Source: Chrysochromulina tobinii
Lineage: Eukaryota > Haptophyta > Prymnesiales > Chrysochromulinaceae
DNA length: 30,833 bases
Direction of reading: 5' to 3'
Assembly: GCA_001275005.1 (NCBI GenBank)
Contig: JWZX01002248.1
Location: 1-30,833 of the forward strand
Numbering within the stretch: the stretch's first letter is position 1; every line of letters starts with the position of its first letter. The position numbers were made by a program, and so were the translations under genes. A model generated the notes under the pieces. The model was not told the DNA's origin. It saw only the letters and a list, made by a program, of their open reading frames with translations, and did not search any database. Below, one piece after another: positions 8,782 to 17,714 of this stretch.

Positions 8782-10624
8782 AATCGAGGTCGAACGCGCG
8801 CTTCGCGTGCTCGACGGCGCGATCCTCGTGCTCTGCGGTGTGGCGGGCGTGCAATCGCAGTCGATCACGGTCGATCGACAGATGAAGCGGTACAACGTGC
8901 CGCGCATCGCCTTCATCAACAAGCTCGATCGTGAGGGTTCGAACCCGGATAGCGTCATCGAGGCGCTGCGCTCGAAGCTGCAGCTGAACGCGGCGGCGTG
9001 CCAGCTTCCGATCGGTCTCTCGCGTGCCCACGAAGGGGTCATCGACCTGGTCGAGATGCAGGCGATCTACTTCGAGGGCCCCAACAGCGAGAACGAGGTG
9101 AAGCGCGCCGTGCCGGCGGAGCTGTTGGAGGACGCGAAGGCCAAACGTCAATCGCTCCTCGAGAAGCTCGCGGACGTGGATGAGGTGATCGCGGACCTCT
9201 TCCTGGCCGAGGAGGAGCCCGACGTGCCCACGCTCCGTGCTGCCATCCGTCGCCAGACCATCGCGCTCAAGTTCGTGCCCGTGTTCATGGGCTCGGCTTT
9301 CAAGAATAAGGGTGTGCACCCGTTGCTCGATGCAGTGTGCCACTACCTGCCCGCACCGACCGACGTGACCAACACGGCGCTGGATCTGAAGAACGGCGAG
9401 GCGAAGGTGAACCTCACGGGCAATCCCAACGACCCGTTCGTGGGCCTCGCCTTCAAGCTCGAGGAGGGCAAGTTTGGGCAGCTGACGTACATGCGGATCT
9501 ACCAGGGGCGCGTCACACGAGGCGACACCATCTTCTCGATGGCCGACATGAACAAGGTGCGCGTGCCGAAGCTGGTGCGCATGCACTCGAATGAGATGCA
9601 GGAGATCGACTCGTGCGAGGCGGGCGACATCGTCGCCATGTTCGGCGTCGAGACCGCCTCAGGCACCACCTTCACGGACGGTTCCGTACGCCAGTCGATG
9701 ACGTCCATGTACGTCCCCGACCCGGTGGTCTCACTCGCGCTCATCCCGAAGAACCGCACCGCGCCCAACTTTTCGAAGGCCCTCGGCCGCTTTAGTAAGG
9801 AGGATCCCACCTTCCGCGTGCACACCGACGACGAATCTGGCGAGACCATCATCAGCGGAATGGGCGAGCTCCACCTCGAGATTTACGTCGAGCGCATGAA
9901 GCGCGAGTACAACTGCGAGTGCACGACCGGTGCACCCAAGGTGGCCATCCGCGAGACGGCGGCGAGGCGAGCGACGTTCTCGTACACGCACAAGAAGCAG
10001 AGCGGTGGCTCGGGGCAGTTTGGAAGGGTGGAGGGCTACATCGAGCCCCTTGATGAAGAACTCCTCGGCAAGGCGGGTGTGGAATTCCGATCGGAGCTGA
10101 GCGGCAACAACATCCCACCCGAGTTCCTTCCCGCCATCGAGAAGGGCTTCCGCGAAGCGATGCTCAAGGGACCGCTCGTGGGCTGCCCGGTCATGGGCGT
10201 GCGCGTCGTGCTCCAGGACGGCGCCGCGCATGCCGTCGACTCGAACGAGATTGCGTTCAGATCTGCCGCCAAGGGAGCGTTCCGGGAAGCGATGCGTGAT
10301 GCGAAAGCGGTCGTTCTCGAGCCGATCATGTCGGTGGAGGTGGCGGTGCCCGCCGAGTACCAGGGCGCCGCCGTTGCGCAGCTCTCGACACGGAAGGGCA
10401 CCGTGAACCAGGTGGACGGCTCCGAGTATGCGACGATCACGGCCGACGTGCCGCTGCAGAATATGTTTGGGTACTCGTCGGACTTGCGCTCTGCGACTCA
10501 GGGGAAGGGAGAGTACGCGATGGAGTACAAAATGCATGCGCCGATGATGCGCGACAAGCAGGAGGAGCTCATCAAGGCGTACCAGGAGAAGATGAAGAAT
10601 AAGGGCGCCAAAGACGATGACTGA
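8417..10624 (+). CDS. GFM1: Mitochondrial elongation factor G 1
   Basis: This GTPase moves tRNAs and mRNA through the mitochondrial ribosome during elongation. The frame is open from a TTG at 8393; the first ATG is 8417, giving 735 residues, in line with EF-G1 proteins. Residues 1-35 are Arg/Ala/Ser/Leu-rich and free of acidic residues, as expected of a mitochondrial targeting peptide. The GTPase domain shows AHIDSGKTT (47-55), the switch region REKGITI (90-96), DTPGH (114-118) and NKLD (168-171). Domain II follows, with [16 protein letters not shown] just before it, then domains III-V including [16 protein letters not shown] and the C-terminal [11 protein letters not shown]. The gene is complete and intronless. 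The DREGSNP after NKLD fits mitochondrial EF-G1 better than bacterial or plastid EF-G. Confidence 0.95.
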
Positions 10625-10880
10625 TGATCACCCTGTGTAAACGCGTCCTCGTACCGCAACTTAGTTTAAGGTCGTGAGATGACACGATGAGCATGCATTC
10701 GAAAAGTAAACAGCAAACATCAGCATCTAGTAGTTTTCGGTGCGAGGGTGCAGGGTGCTGCAGCTGCTACACTGATCTCTATCGCAGGCGACCGCGTCGG
10801 CCCGCGCGCCGCGGGTCCGTCGCCGCGCCCCGACGCTCCCGGGTCCCGCGTGCGACAGACCCAACCGAAACGCAAAAGCC

Positions 10881-11708
10881 TCAACCTTTCCTGGTTGACC
10901 CCTTATTGCCCTCCAGCTTGCTCTTCGGCGTGAGCGTCGCGCTCACGACGCCGATCGTGTCGCGCTGCATGCGCCCGCCCTGGCCGCCGCCAGCGGTTGC
11001 ACCAGATGAGGTCGCAATCTCGTCGCACCTCAGGCAGATGAGCTCGACGAGCGTCTGCGCCTTGGGCCGCTGCGTTGTCTGGCACTCTAGCCCTGTGTTG
11101 AGCGCGATGACCTTGACCACGTGGCCTTTGGTGAGGAAGCGCAGCGCGTAATCCGCCTTCGTCTCCACGTCACGCGGTTCGATCTTGTCCGTCAGCCGCA
11201 CCTCTTTGACCTTGAGTGGCTTTGGCGGCTTTCCAGGCCGAGGAGGGCGTCGTATCAACAATGGCGGCTCGCCCGCCGTTGGAGTCGGCTGCTCCACCGG
11301 CTCCTCAGCCGCCTCAACGTCATCCTCGATCTCCTCGGGCGGAGGCATGAGCCGCCACACGGGCGGCGACGCCTTGGATGACACCTCAATGAGCTCCATC
11401 TGGCGCTCTTTAGCGATCTTGAGCGCCTCCTCTGGCTTCATGACGCCCACTGATCCCTCACGCGTCACCAGCCGCAGCTCTGTGAGCGAGAGCGCGGCGG
11501 CTCCCTTGCGGGCGCCTGGTGGTATGTCACTCTTCGCCGAAAGCCACCGTCGTCGTTGCAGCGGCTGCGCCAAAGCGGTCGGCAGAGGCCGAGCAAACGA
11601 TGCGACGAGGCTAAACTCGTCATACAGACGTGAGACGACGGTCGCGACGGGCGGCTGGAGCAGTCCTCTCCTCAATGCCAACGCCCGCGTGGCCAGCAGC
11701 ATCGCCAT
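10881..11708 (-). CDS. Organellar translation initiation factor IF-3 (probably mitochondrial)
   Basis: IF-3 binds the small ribosomal subunit, keeps it apart from the large one and checks the initiator tRNA. The frame is open to an ATG at 11855, but the natural start is one of two ATGs at 11708/11702, giving a leader MAMLLATRALALRRGLL that looks like a mitochondrial presequence (275 residues). The N-domain signature spans about 78-121, with LRLVTREGSVGVMKPEEAL and then LIEVSSKASPPVWRLM, where bacterial IF-3 has SPNAEPPVCRIM. An acidic, Pro-rich linker (about 123-165) is longer than in bacteria. The C-domain begins KVKEVRLTDKIEPRDVETK and includes the typical ALRFLTKGHVVKV. The C-terminus is a basic tail. 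It is convergent with EF-G1. A plastid location cannot be excluded. Confidence 0.85.
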   Translation of the reverse strand: MAMLLATRALALRRGLLQPPVATVVSRLYDEFSLVASFARPLPTALAQPLQRRRWLSAKSDIPPGARKGAAALSLTELRLVTREGSVGVMKPEEALKIAKERQMELIEVSSKASPPVWRLMPPPEEIEDDVEAAEEPVEQPTPTAGEPPLLIRRPPRPGKPPKPLKVKEVRLTDKIEPRDVETKADYALRFLTKGHVVKVIALNTGLECQTTQRPKAQTLVELICLRCDEIATSSGATAGGGQGGRMQRDTIGVVSATLTPKSKLEGNKGSTRKG

Positions 11709-11861
11709 CCCGAGAACACAAAGTGGCACGAGCTCCAGGTGATGACGATGTGAAAGCTGATTGGACTGTGAATAGAACAGGTTCTCTAGGTAAACTTGCT
11801 CAGGGCCCTCCATGCTTTCAAAGCTCTTCGGGCACGCAAAAAACAAGAAAATCATCAGGAT

Positions 11862-12711
11862 TCAAATCTCCACCTGGCGGCGGGACTGCACGAGCGACTT
11901 GCCCCAGCCAGATTGCCCGTTGAGCGCCTCGAGATCGTCGTACGAGAGGCCGTCGTAGGCCGACGGCATCGATGTGTCCCACGTGATGCTGATCTCACCG
12001 GGCTGCGGGTAATCGATCCGAGCAGCCATGTTGCAATTCGCGTCCTTGACTTTGGCCTCCCACACGATATCCTTTGTGCAGTCGACACCGTCGCACTCGG
12101 CGGTGATGTTGCGGAATGTGACGATGCCATCGGGCGGATAGTCACCGCACGGGAAGAGCTTCTCATACACGATGTACGGGATCGTGTACTTTTTGCCATC
12201 CTGGCACGGGACCGTCTGCGACGAGACCGCGCCCGTTTCGACGATCTGCTGCGAGAGGAGGTACGAGTCCTCATTCTTGTTGTACACGATCCTACAGAGC
12301 GAAATGAGTCGAATCGGCGACTCATCAGTACAGAGGCGCAAAGCAAAGCACGGCCGCCGAAGATTTCATGGCGCGCTCTCCTTACGAGCCGTGCAGCGTC
12401 TCGCCCGCATTGACCTTGTACTGTTTGCTGTTGGAGTTGTGCGTGGGCCGCCACTGGAAGTACTCGGTGTACATGCTCCACGCATTTCCTCCCCAGGGAT
12501 TCACCGGCTGCACCAGGTTGAGGTTGTCGTCGGGATCCATGCCAAACCATGGCGAGTAAAAGGCTTTTGAGGGCTTTGCGTCCTTGCCCACCGTCCACGT
12601 CATTTCGAGGCGTGTAATGCGGGCGTATTTTGAGGGCATCTTACCCACAGCGTAAGCCATCCACCCTCCGGCGGGGTCCTGTGCGAGGGCACTCATGACG
12701 AGGGCGAGCAT
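11862..12711 (-). CDS. Two-exon, probably secreted protein of an uncharacterised algal family
   Basis: Exon 1 is 12711-12386 and exon 2 is 12291-11862; joining them restores one frame of 251 residues with GETLHGS|IVYNKNEDSY across the junction. The first residues, MLALVMSALAQD, look like the end of a signal peptide with an ALA-Q cleavage site, so either this ATG gives a short signal or an upstream exon is missing. The body is rich in Trp, Tyr and Asn (AFYSPWFGMDPDDN, PVNPWGGNAW, YTEYFQW) and holds about five Cys in exon 2, which suggests a disulfide-bonded extracellular domain. I recall similar sequences of unknown function in microalgae, but no enzyme motif is visible and no function is assigned. 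Confidence 0.75.
12292..12385 (-). other. Intron, 94 nt, in the secreted-protein gene
   Basis: The donor is GTAAGG after CGGCTC and the acceptor is CTCTGTAG before GATCGTG. A branch-point-like ACTGATG lies upstream of the acceptor. Splicing converts Ser-stop into Ser-Ile-Val-Tyr and fuses two frames that are clearly parts of one protein. Confidence 0.85.
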
Positions 12712-13503
12712 TTGTTGCGGAGTGCCGGAGTCGCCGATGATTGGACGGTTTTCTCGACGGCCTCTATCCGGATAACTTTCTCCCTGAGCCGCTCGGCGCG
12801 TCGGCGCATCTCCAGCTGAGGCCTCTGGCTACTTGAAGGTCAGCCGTAAAGGAGTAGCCTCTTAGTAGGGGTTGATGAGCATGACACACATACATAGTAG
12901 ACAACGCCCAAGACCCTCGACGGAACCATGGGCTGTGAAAGGCTGTGGAAACTTGGGTTCTGATTTCTCGGCGCGCGGCGGCCGCCAACTCGGAATCTAT
13001 GGTAGGGCACGCAGGATTAGGCTTTCACTCCAGGTTCACCCTCACGAACGCTTTTCGAATCGATACTTGAACCGCATGTGGATGCGGATTGTCGGTGCAT
13101 AATCGTGAACATCGGCGCGATGTGCATTTCGCAAGAGATGCTTCGCAAATCATTCTAAACAGCTGCCTCCCGTCCCGTCCTGTGCCCTCTCTCTCGACCA
13201 AACACACCACCGCAGGCCAGGAGACCTTCGCGTGAGGGGGGTGCACACCCCGGCGGCACAGCGTCTTGGTCACTTGCGCGCATAACCGCGCAGCGCACAG
13301 CCTATACGAACCCCGTATGGTACGGTACGCGCACGCACAGGCCGATGACAAGAAGTCAAGAACCTGTACTTGAGTGTGACACCGCACAGCTGGACAGCAG
13401 ACAGCACCACGCGCACGCCTCGTGTCTCTCGCTCGCTTCAAGACTCCACTCTCCGATCGAGGCCTCAATCTCCACAGGATCTCCAATCGGGCGTCTCCGC
13501 TCT
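12712..13503. other. Intergenic region with a possible gene remnant
   Basis: About 790 bases with no convincing gene. A minus-strand frame is open across 12712-12815 before the exon-1 ATG of the secreted protein. Near 12921-12943 a minus-strand reading resembles the AFYSPWF segment of that protein. The right half should be the 3' UTR of the EF-hand repeat protein. Confidence 0.35.
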
Positions 13504-16500
13504 TCAATCTAGTGCCATCTGGACCATCTGCCGGTTGAGGAAGCCCTGAAGCGCCATGATCGTCGGGTCGTTGTCACACACGCCGAAGAGCACGTCGCCG
13601 TTGAGGCCCATCCGCTGCGTGATCTCGAGGTCGTCCGCGCCATTGTTCTTGAGGAACGTCTGCAGCGCAGTCACCGCCTCGACGTTCCACTCAGTGCCGA
13701 AGCCGTTGCCTGTGCGCAGCGGCTCGCGTCGCCCAAGCCGGTCAAGGGGGTCGCGAACGGCGCCGTTGGCGTTCAGAAAGCTCTTGAGCACCGTCTTGAG
13801 GTGCCGATCCCACTTTGTGAACAGATCGTCTTGCTTGATCGGAAAGCCGTTCTGCCTGAGGAAGGAGACGAGCGGATCGAGGACGTCCTTTAGGTTGCCG
13901 TTGACAGTCAATTCGCCCGGCTCCCACCGCCACGCCCACTGCGGCGGCGGCTTGCCAAGCTCGCCAATTTGCCCGACAAGGTTGCGCCCAAGGCCGTCAA
14001 TACCCCACTGTTGGACGGCCTGCGCCGCATCCGCCACCAGCCTCGCCGTCTCCGCCTTCGCCGCCTCCGCCTCCGCCACCAGCCTCGCCGTCTCCGCCTT
14101 CGCCGCCTCCGTCGCCTCTGTTACCATCCTGGCCACTCTTTCAGCTGATGAGGTCGGCTCCTTTGGCGGCTCTACCTTCTTGGCCGTCGCCTTTTCGGCC
14201 GCCGCCTTCTCGGCCACCACCTTCTCGGCCGTCGCCTTTCCCTCCACAGCAGCCTTCGAAATGGCAACAAAAGCAGCCTCGTCGGGATCGGCTTTCTCAT
14301 CCTCGACATACTTGCCACTCGTAATGGATTTGAAGAGAGCCACCGGCGACTCGACGAAAACACTCGAGAGCGTCTTCCCGATTTCCTTGCCAATGTCTGG
14401 CGCCTTCTCGGCAGCGTCCTTATCGGCTGCCACTTTCTTGGGTTCAGCACCGCTCAGCCTCTCTCGGACCTCTGGTGACCAGCTCACCAGGACCAACCCC
14501 AGGTGATTGAGCTCCTCCAACACGGGGGCCGGAGGTTCCATAGCTTTGATGCGGGCGATCAGCTCCTCACAATTGGCGATGCGCTTACGGGCGCCGCGGA
14601 GATCAAGCTCGACAGGCTTGGCTGTCGCCACCTTCTCGGCCCCGGCCTTCTCGGCCGTCGCCTTCCTCTCCTCAGCGGCCTTCGAAATGGCAACAAAAGC
14701 AGCCTCGTCGGGATCGGCTTTCTCATCCTCGACATACTTCCCACTCGTTATGGATTTGAAGAGAGCCACCGGCGACTCGACGAAAACACTCGAGAGCGTC
14801 TTCCCGATTTCCTTGCCGATGTCTGGCGAAGTGGACGTAGCAGCCGGAATCTCTTTGTGGTTCGAAATGGTCCGTCCACGGTCGCGGTCGCTGTGGTCTC
14901 CGGCCTCTTCAGCCACGGCCTTTTTGGTTGCTTCCTTCTTGGCTGCTTCTTTCTCAGCCGCCGCCTTCTCGGCCGCTTCCTCCTCGGCCGCCGCCTTCTC
15001 AGCCGCCGCCTTCTCGGCCGCTTCCTTCTCAGCCGCCGCCTTCTTGGCCGCCGCCGCCTCAGCTGCCGCCTTCTCGGCCGCCGCCTTCTCGGCCGCCGCC
15101 TTCTCAGCCGCCGCCTTCTCAGCCGCCGCCTTCTCGGCCGCCGCCTTCTCGGCCGCTTCCTTCTCAGCCGCCGCCTTCTCAGCCGCCGCCTTCTCGGCCG
15201 CCACCTTCTCGGCCGCTTCCTTCTCAGCCGCCGCCTTCTTGGCCACCGCCTTCTCAGCCGCCGCCTTCTCGGCCTTTTCCTTCTCAGCCGCCGCCTTCTC
15301 GGCCGCCGCCTTCTCAGCCGCTTCCTTCTCGGCCGCTGCCTTCTCGGCCGCCACCTTCTCGGCCGCCGCCTTCTCGGCCGCTTCCTTCTCAGCCGCCGCC
15401 TTCTCAGCCGCCGCCTTCTCGGCCGCTGCCTTCTCGGCCGCCGCCTTCTCGGCCGCCACCATCTCGACAGCGGCCTTCTCGACTGCAGCGGCTTTGTCGG
15501 CCGCCGCCTTCTCGGCCACCGCCTTCTCAGCCGCCGCCTTCTCGGCCGCTTCCTTCTCGGCCGTCGCCTTCTCGGCCGCCCACGAGGAAGATTGAGGGGG
15601 GGCGAATTGTCTTCTTTCAGCTGGGGAGGTCGGCTCCCCTGACGGCTCTGCCTTCTCAGCCGCTGCCTTTCCGGCAGCCGCCTTCTCGGCCGCCTCCTTC
15701 GCAAGAAGAAGAGAGATGGCGTCGCGCACCTCCTTGGCGCCAATGGGCCACACTTCGTACTGGCTCTTGATCACGGCCAGGATGCCCTGGTCTGAGATCG
15801 TCGGCGTCTCCTTACGCAGCGCGCACACGACCTCGACGAAAGCCTCCCAGCTGAACGCCTCTTCCTGCAATGCCTTCCCTGCAGCAGCTGCCGCTGCCTT
15901 CTCAGCCGCCGCCGCAGTCTTCCGTGTCGCGGGCGATTTCCATGGCGATCTTTCGTCCCAGAGATCATCGCAGAGATCGAAGTCGCCGTCTTCATCATCT
16001 ATGTTGTTCACCTTCTTGGCCGCCGCCACCTTCTCGGCCGCCGCCTTCTCGGCCGTCGCCTTTCCCTCCTCAGCGGCCTTCTGAATGGCAGCAAAAGCAG
16101 CCTCGTCGGGATCGGCTTTCTCATCCTCGACATACTTCCCACTCGTTATGGATTTGAAGAGAGCCACCGGCGACTCAACGAAAACACTCGAGAGCGTCTT
16201 CCCGATTTCCTTGCCAATGGCAAACGCCTTCTCGGCAGCGGCCTTATCGGCATCGGCCTTCTCAGCCGCAGCCTTCTCGGTTTCAGCATTCTCGGCCGCC
16301 GCCTTCTCGGCCGCCGCCTTCTCAGCCGCCGCATTATCAGCCGCCGCCTTCTCGGCCGCCGCCTTTTCAGCCGCTGCCTTCTCCTCCGCTCCCGCCTTCT
16401 TGTACGCGAATTCCCCCTTCTTGGAAATGTGCTCAAGTGCCGAGGTGTACTCGAGCACACCTCGTTCCTTGTCGCTCATGCGATTCTCGGCTAGCAGAAG

Positions 16501-16875
16501 CTGAAACTGCTCGAAGTTCATCCGGTTCGTGCGCCAATCGATTTTTTCCAGCATGCGCTGCATCGCACGCTTGTCGAGATGCATGCCGAAGGTGCGCAGC
16601 AGATCGCCTTGCGTGATATACCTGTCCTGGTCCGAGTCGATCAAGTGGAACGCTGCCAACGCTGCCCCTTCCTCGACCGCTGCCACTTCGGCCGCCGCTG
16701 CATCGACGGCATCGGTCAGCATATCCTTGCCAGAGTCCCGACCCCAGCCAGCGCGCACGAGAGAGGACGATGCTGGATGCGCCGCACCTTCGTAGGAACC
16801 TAAACTTTCTGCGCCTATACAGGGAACCTCACGCATGCTTTCATACAAAAAAAGGAACCCGTCCGACAGTTCCAT
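13504..16875 (-). CDS. EF-hand protein with long (AAAEK)n helix repeats
   Basis: A single 1123-residue frame begins at ATG 16875. An EF-hand loop is seen at 80-91 (DSDQDRYITQGD), with Asp at positions 1, 3, 5 and 12 but Arg instead of Gly at 6, followed by a degenerate second hand (about 108-128), so calcium binding is likely but altered. Then come Ala/Glu/Lys repeats (about 163-215 and 432-645) that should form a very long single helix or coiled coil. A module of about 56 residues (IGKEIGKTLSSVFVESPVAL, then KYVEDEKADPDEAAF) occurs three times, at about 219-274, 683-740 and 825-882. The C-terminal 165 residues are a compact domain with three copies of a pattern like TVLKSFLNANG / TALQTFLKNNG / MALQGFLNRQ, reminiscent of peptidoglycan-binding-type helices. 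A structural or cytoskeletal calcium-linked scaffold is inferred; the exact role is unknown. Confidence 0.75.
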   Translation of the reverse strand: MELSDGFLFLYESMREVPCIGAESLGSYEGAAHPASSSLVRAGWGRDSGKDMLTDAVDAAAAEVAAVEEGAALAAFHLIDSDQDRYITQGDLLRTFGMHLDKRAMQRMLEKIDWRTNRMNFEQFQLLLAENRMSDKERGVLEYTSALEHISKKGEFAYKKAGAEEKAAAEKAAAEKAAADNAAAEKAAAEKAAAENAETEKAAAEKADADKAAAEKAFAIGKEIGKTLSSVFVESPVALFKSITSGKYVEDEKADPDEAAFAAIQKAAEEGKATAEKAAAEKVAAAKKVNNIDDEDGDFDLCDDLWDERSPWKSPATRKTAAAAEKAAAAAAGKALQEEAFSWEAFVEVVCALRKETPTISDQGILAVIKSQYEVWPIGAKEVRDAISLLLAKEAAEKAAAGKAAAEKAEPSGEPTSPAERRQFAPPQSSSWAAEKATAEKEAAEKAAAEKAVAEKAAADKAAAVEKAAVEMVAAEKAAAEKAAAEKAAAEKAAAEKEAAEKAAAEKVAAEKAAAEKEAAEKAAAEKAAAEKEKAEKAAAEKAVAKKAAAEKEAAEKVAAEKAAAEKAAAEKEAAEKAAAEKAAAEKAAAEKAAAEKAAAEKAAAEAAAAKKAAAEKEAAEKAAAEKAAAEEEAAEKAAAEKEAAKKEATKKAVAEEAGDHSDRDRGRTISNHKEIPAATSTSPDIGKEIGKTLSSVFVESPVALFKSITSGKYVEDEKADPDEAAFVAISKAAEERKATAEKAGAEKVATAKPVELDLRGARKRIANCEELIARIKAMEPPAPVLEELNHLGLVLVSWSPEVRERLSGAEPKKVAADKDAAEKAPDIGKEIGKTLSSVFVESPVALFKSITSGKYVEDEKADPDEAAFVAISKAAVEGKATAEKVVAEKAAAEKATAKKVEPPKEPTSSAERVARMVTEATEAAKAETARLVAEAEAAKAETARLVADAAQAVQQWGIDGLGRNLVGQIGELGKPPPQWAWRWEPGELTVNGNLKDVLDPLVSFLRQNGFPIKQDDLFTKWDRHLKTVLKSFLNANGAVRDPLDRLGRREPLRTGNGFGTEWNVEAVTALQTFLKNNGADDLEITQRMGLNGDVLFGVCDNDPTIMALQGFLNRQMVQMALD
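14229..16219 (-). repeat. Three near-identical dispersed copies of a ~170-bp coding module
   Basis: Copies lie at 14229-14400, 14654-14826 and 16052-16219, all in the same frame of the EF-hand repeat protein. Over about 150 bases they differ at only a handful of sites, several of them synonymous. The copies are separated by minisatellite and unique sequence. Confidence 0.9.
14940..15580 (-). repeat. 15-bp coding minisatellite encoding AAAEK/EAAEK
   Basis: The plus strand reads about 40 imperfect head-to-tail units of GCCGCCGCCTTCTCG or a one- or two-base variant. All changes keep the frame, giving Ala-Ala-Ala-Glu-Lys with occasional Glu, Val or Thr. A smaller block of the same unit lies at about 16230-16390. 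Confidence 0.95.
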
Positions 16876-17178
16876 CCGACAGCTAGAACCCGAGCAAGCA
16901 CGCGTTCACCCCGGCGACAAGCCCAGTCATGTATCTTACCATCAGTTTCATGCCGCTCGGACCTCGCCCGCTATTGCCTGTGGTGGCTGGGCTGCAATCG
17001 TCCCCAATACAAACAATAACGTCCCCAATAGCTTTAGGCTCTCAAGTGAACGAACATGTGAAGACTATCAGCTGAGCCATCAGAGGCCCAGCTGGGGTGG
17101 CATACGGAGAGCCTAGGGGGGCTCATCTCCTGTGGTGCGTCCATTTTCCACGCGGCCATCTCGGGTGTCCATCTCGGC
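16876..17178. other. Intergenic region, no gene seen
   Basis: This holds the upstream region of the EF-hand repeat gene and the downstream region of the glycosyltransferase-like gene. It is AT-richer around 17010-17060. No conserved box or RNA gene is seen. Confidence 0.4.
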
Positions 17179-17660
17179 TCATTCGATCTGGGTGCGTGGC
17201 CAGCCGGCGAGAGGCGGCGGCACGGCCGCATCCTCCCCCGGCTGCGCGAGACCCAGACGACCTGCGGTCAGCTGCGGCCGACTGGCTGCCGCCCTCGCCG
17301 CGCGCGCATCGTGCAGGGACACGCGCGGTGGCACATACTCGGCGCAGCTTTGGATGCGCTCGACGACGCCTGCGCGCCCACGTGCAAAGACAGCTCGCAC
17401 CTTTGCCTGATGCTCCTCATACGCCGCAAGCGCCGGCCGTCCCCCATGCAGCGGTGGCCGACGCGATAGCGTGTCGTTGAGCGCCCGAAGCATCTCGCGC
17501 AGTGGACGGAGGACATGGAGCAAGTTCCATCCCATGTAGGCACTCGAGGCGGCGGGCGAGGGGGCGGCGGCAGCAGAGGCGTTCGTTGAGGCGCCGCTCG
17601 AAAACCAAGGCGCGTCGTCGCAGATCCAACGGCCCTCGCGGCAGGAGGGGGAGGGGATGA

Positions 17661-17714
<54 letters not shown>

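Noticed and set aside
8354-10537. Long minus-strand frames of 410 and 268 codons opposite EF-G1
   Set aside because: They are mirror frames of a GC-rich gene with strong codon bias and show no motif.
13025-13507. Minus-strand 160-codon frame downstream of the EF-hand repeat gene
   Set aside because: It lies where the 3' UTR is expected and has no motif; its Cys/Arg-rich content looks random.
14940-15580. CRISPR-like array
   Set aside because: The units are contiguous 15-bp coding repeats with no spacers, and the genome is eukaryotic.
14503-15770. Long plus-strand frames rich in Ser-Ala-Ala-Ala-Phe, Pro-Pro-Ser or Leu-Leu-Gly-Arg-Arg
   Set aside because: They are antisense readings of the 15-bp AAAEK minisatellite. 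A repeat whose unit is a multiple of three keeps all frames open.
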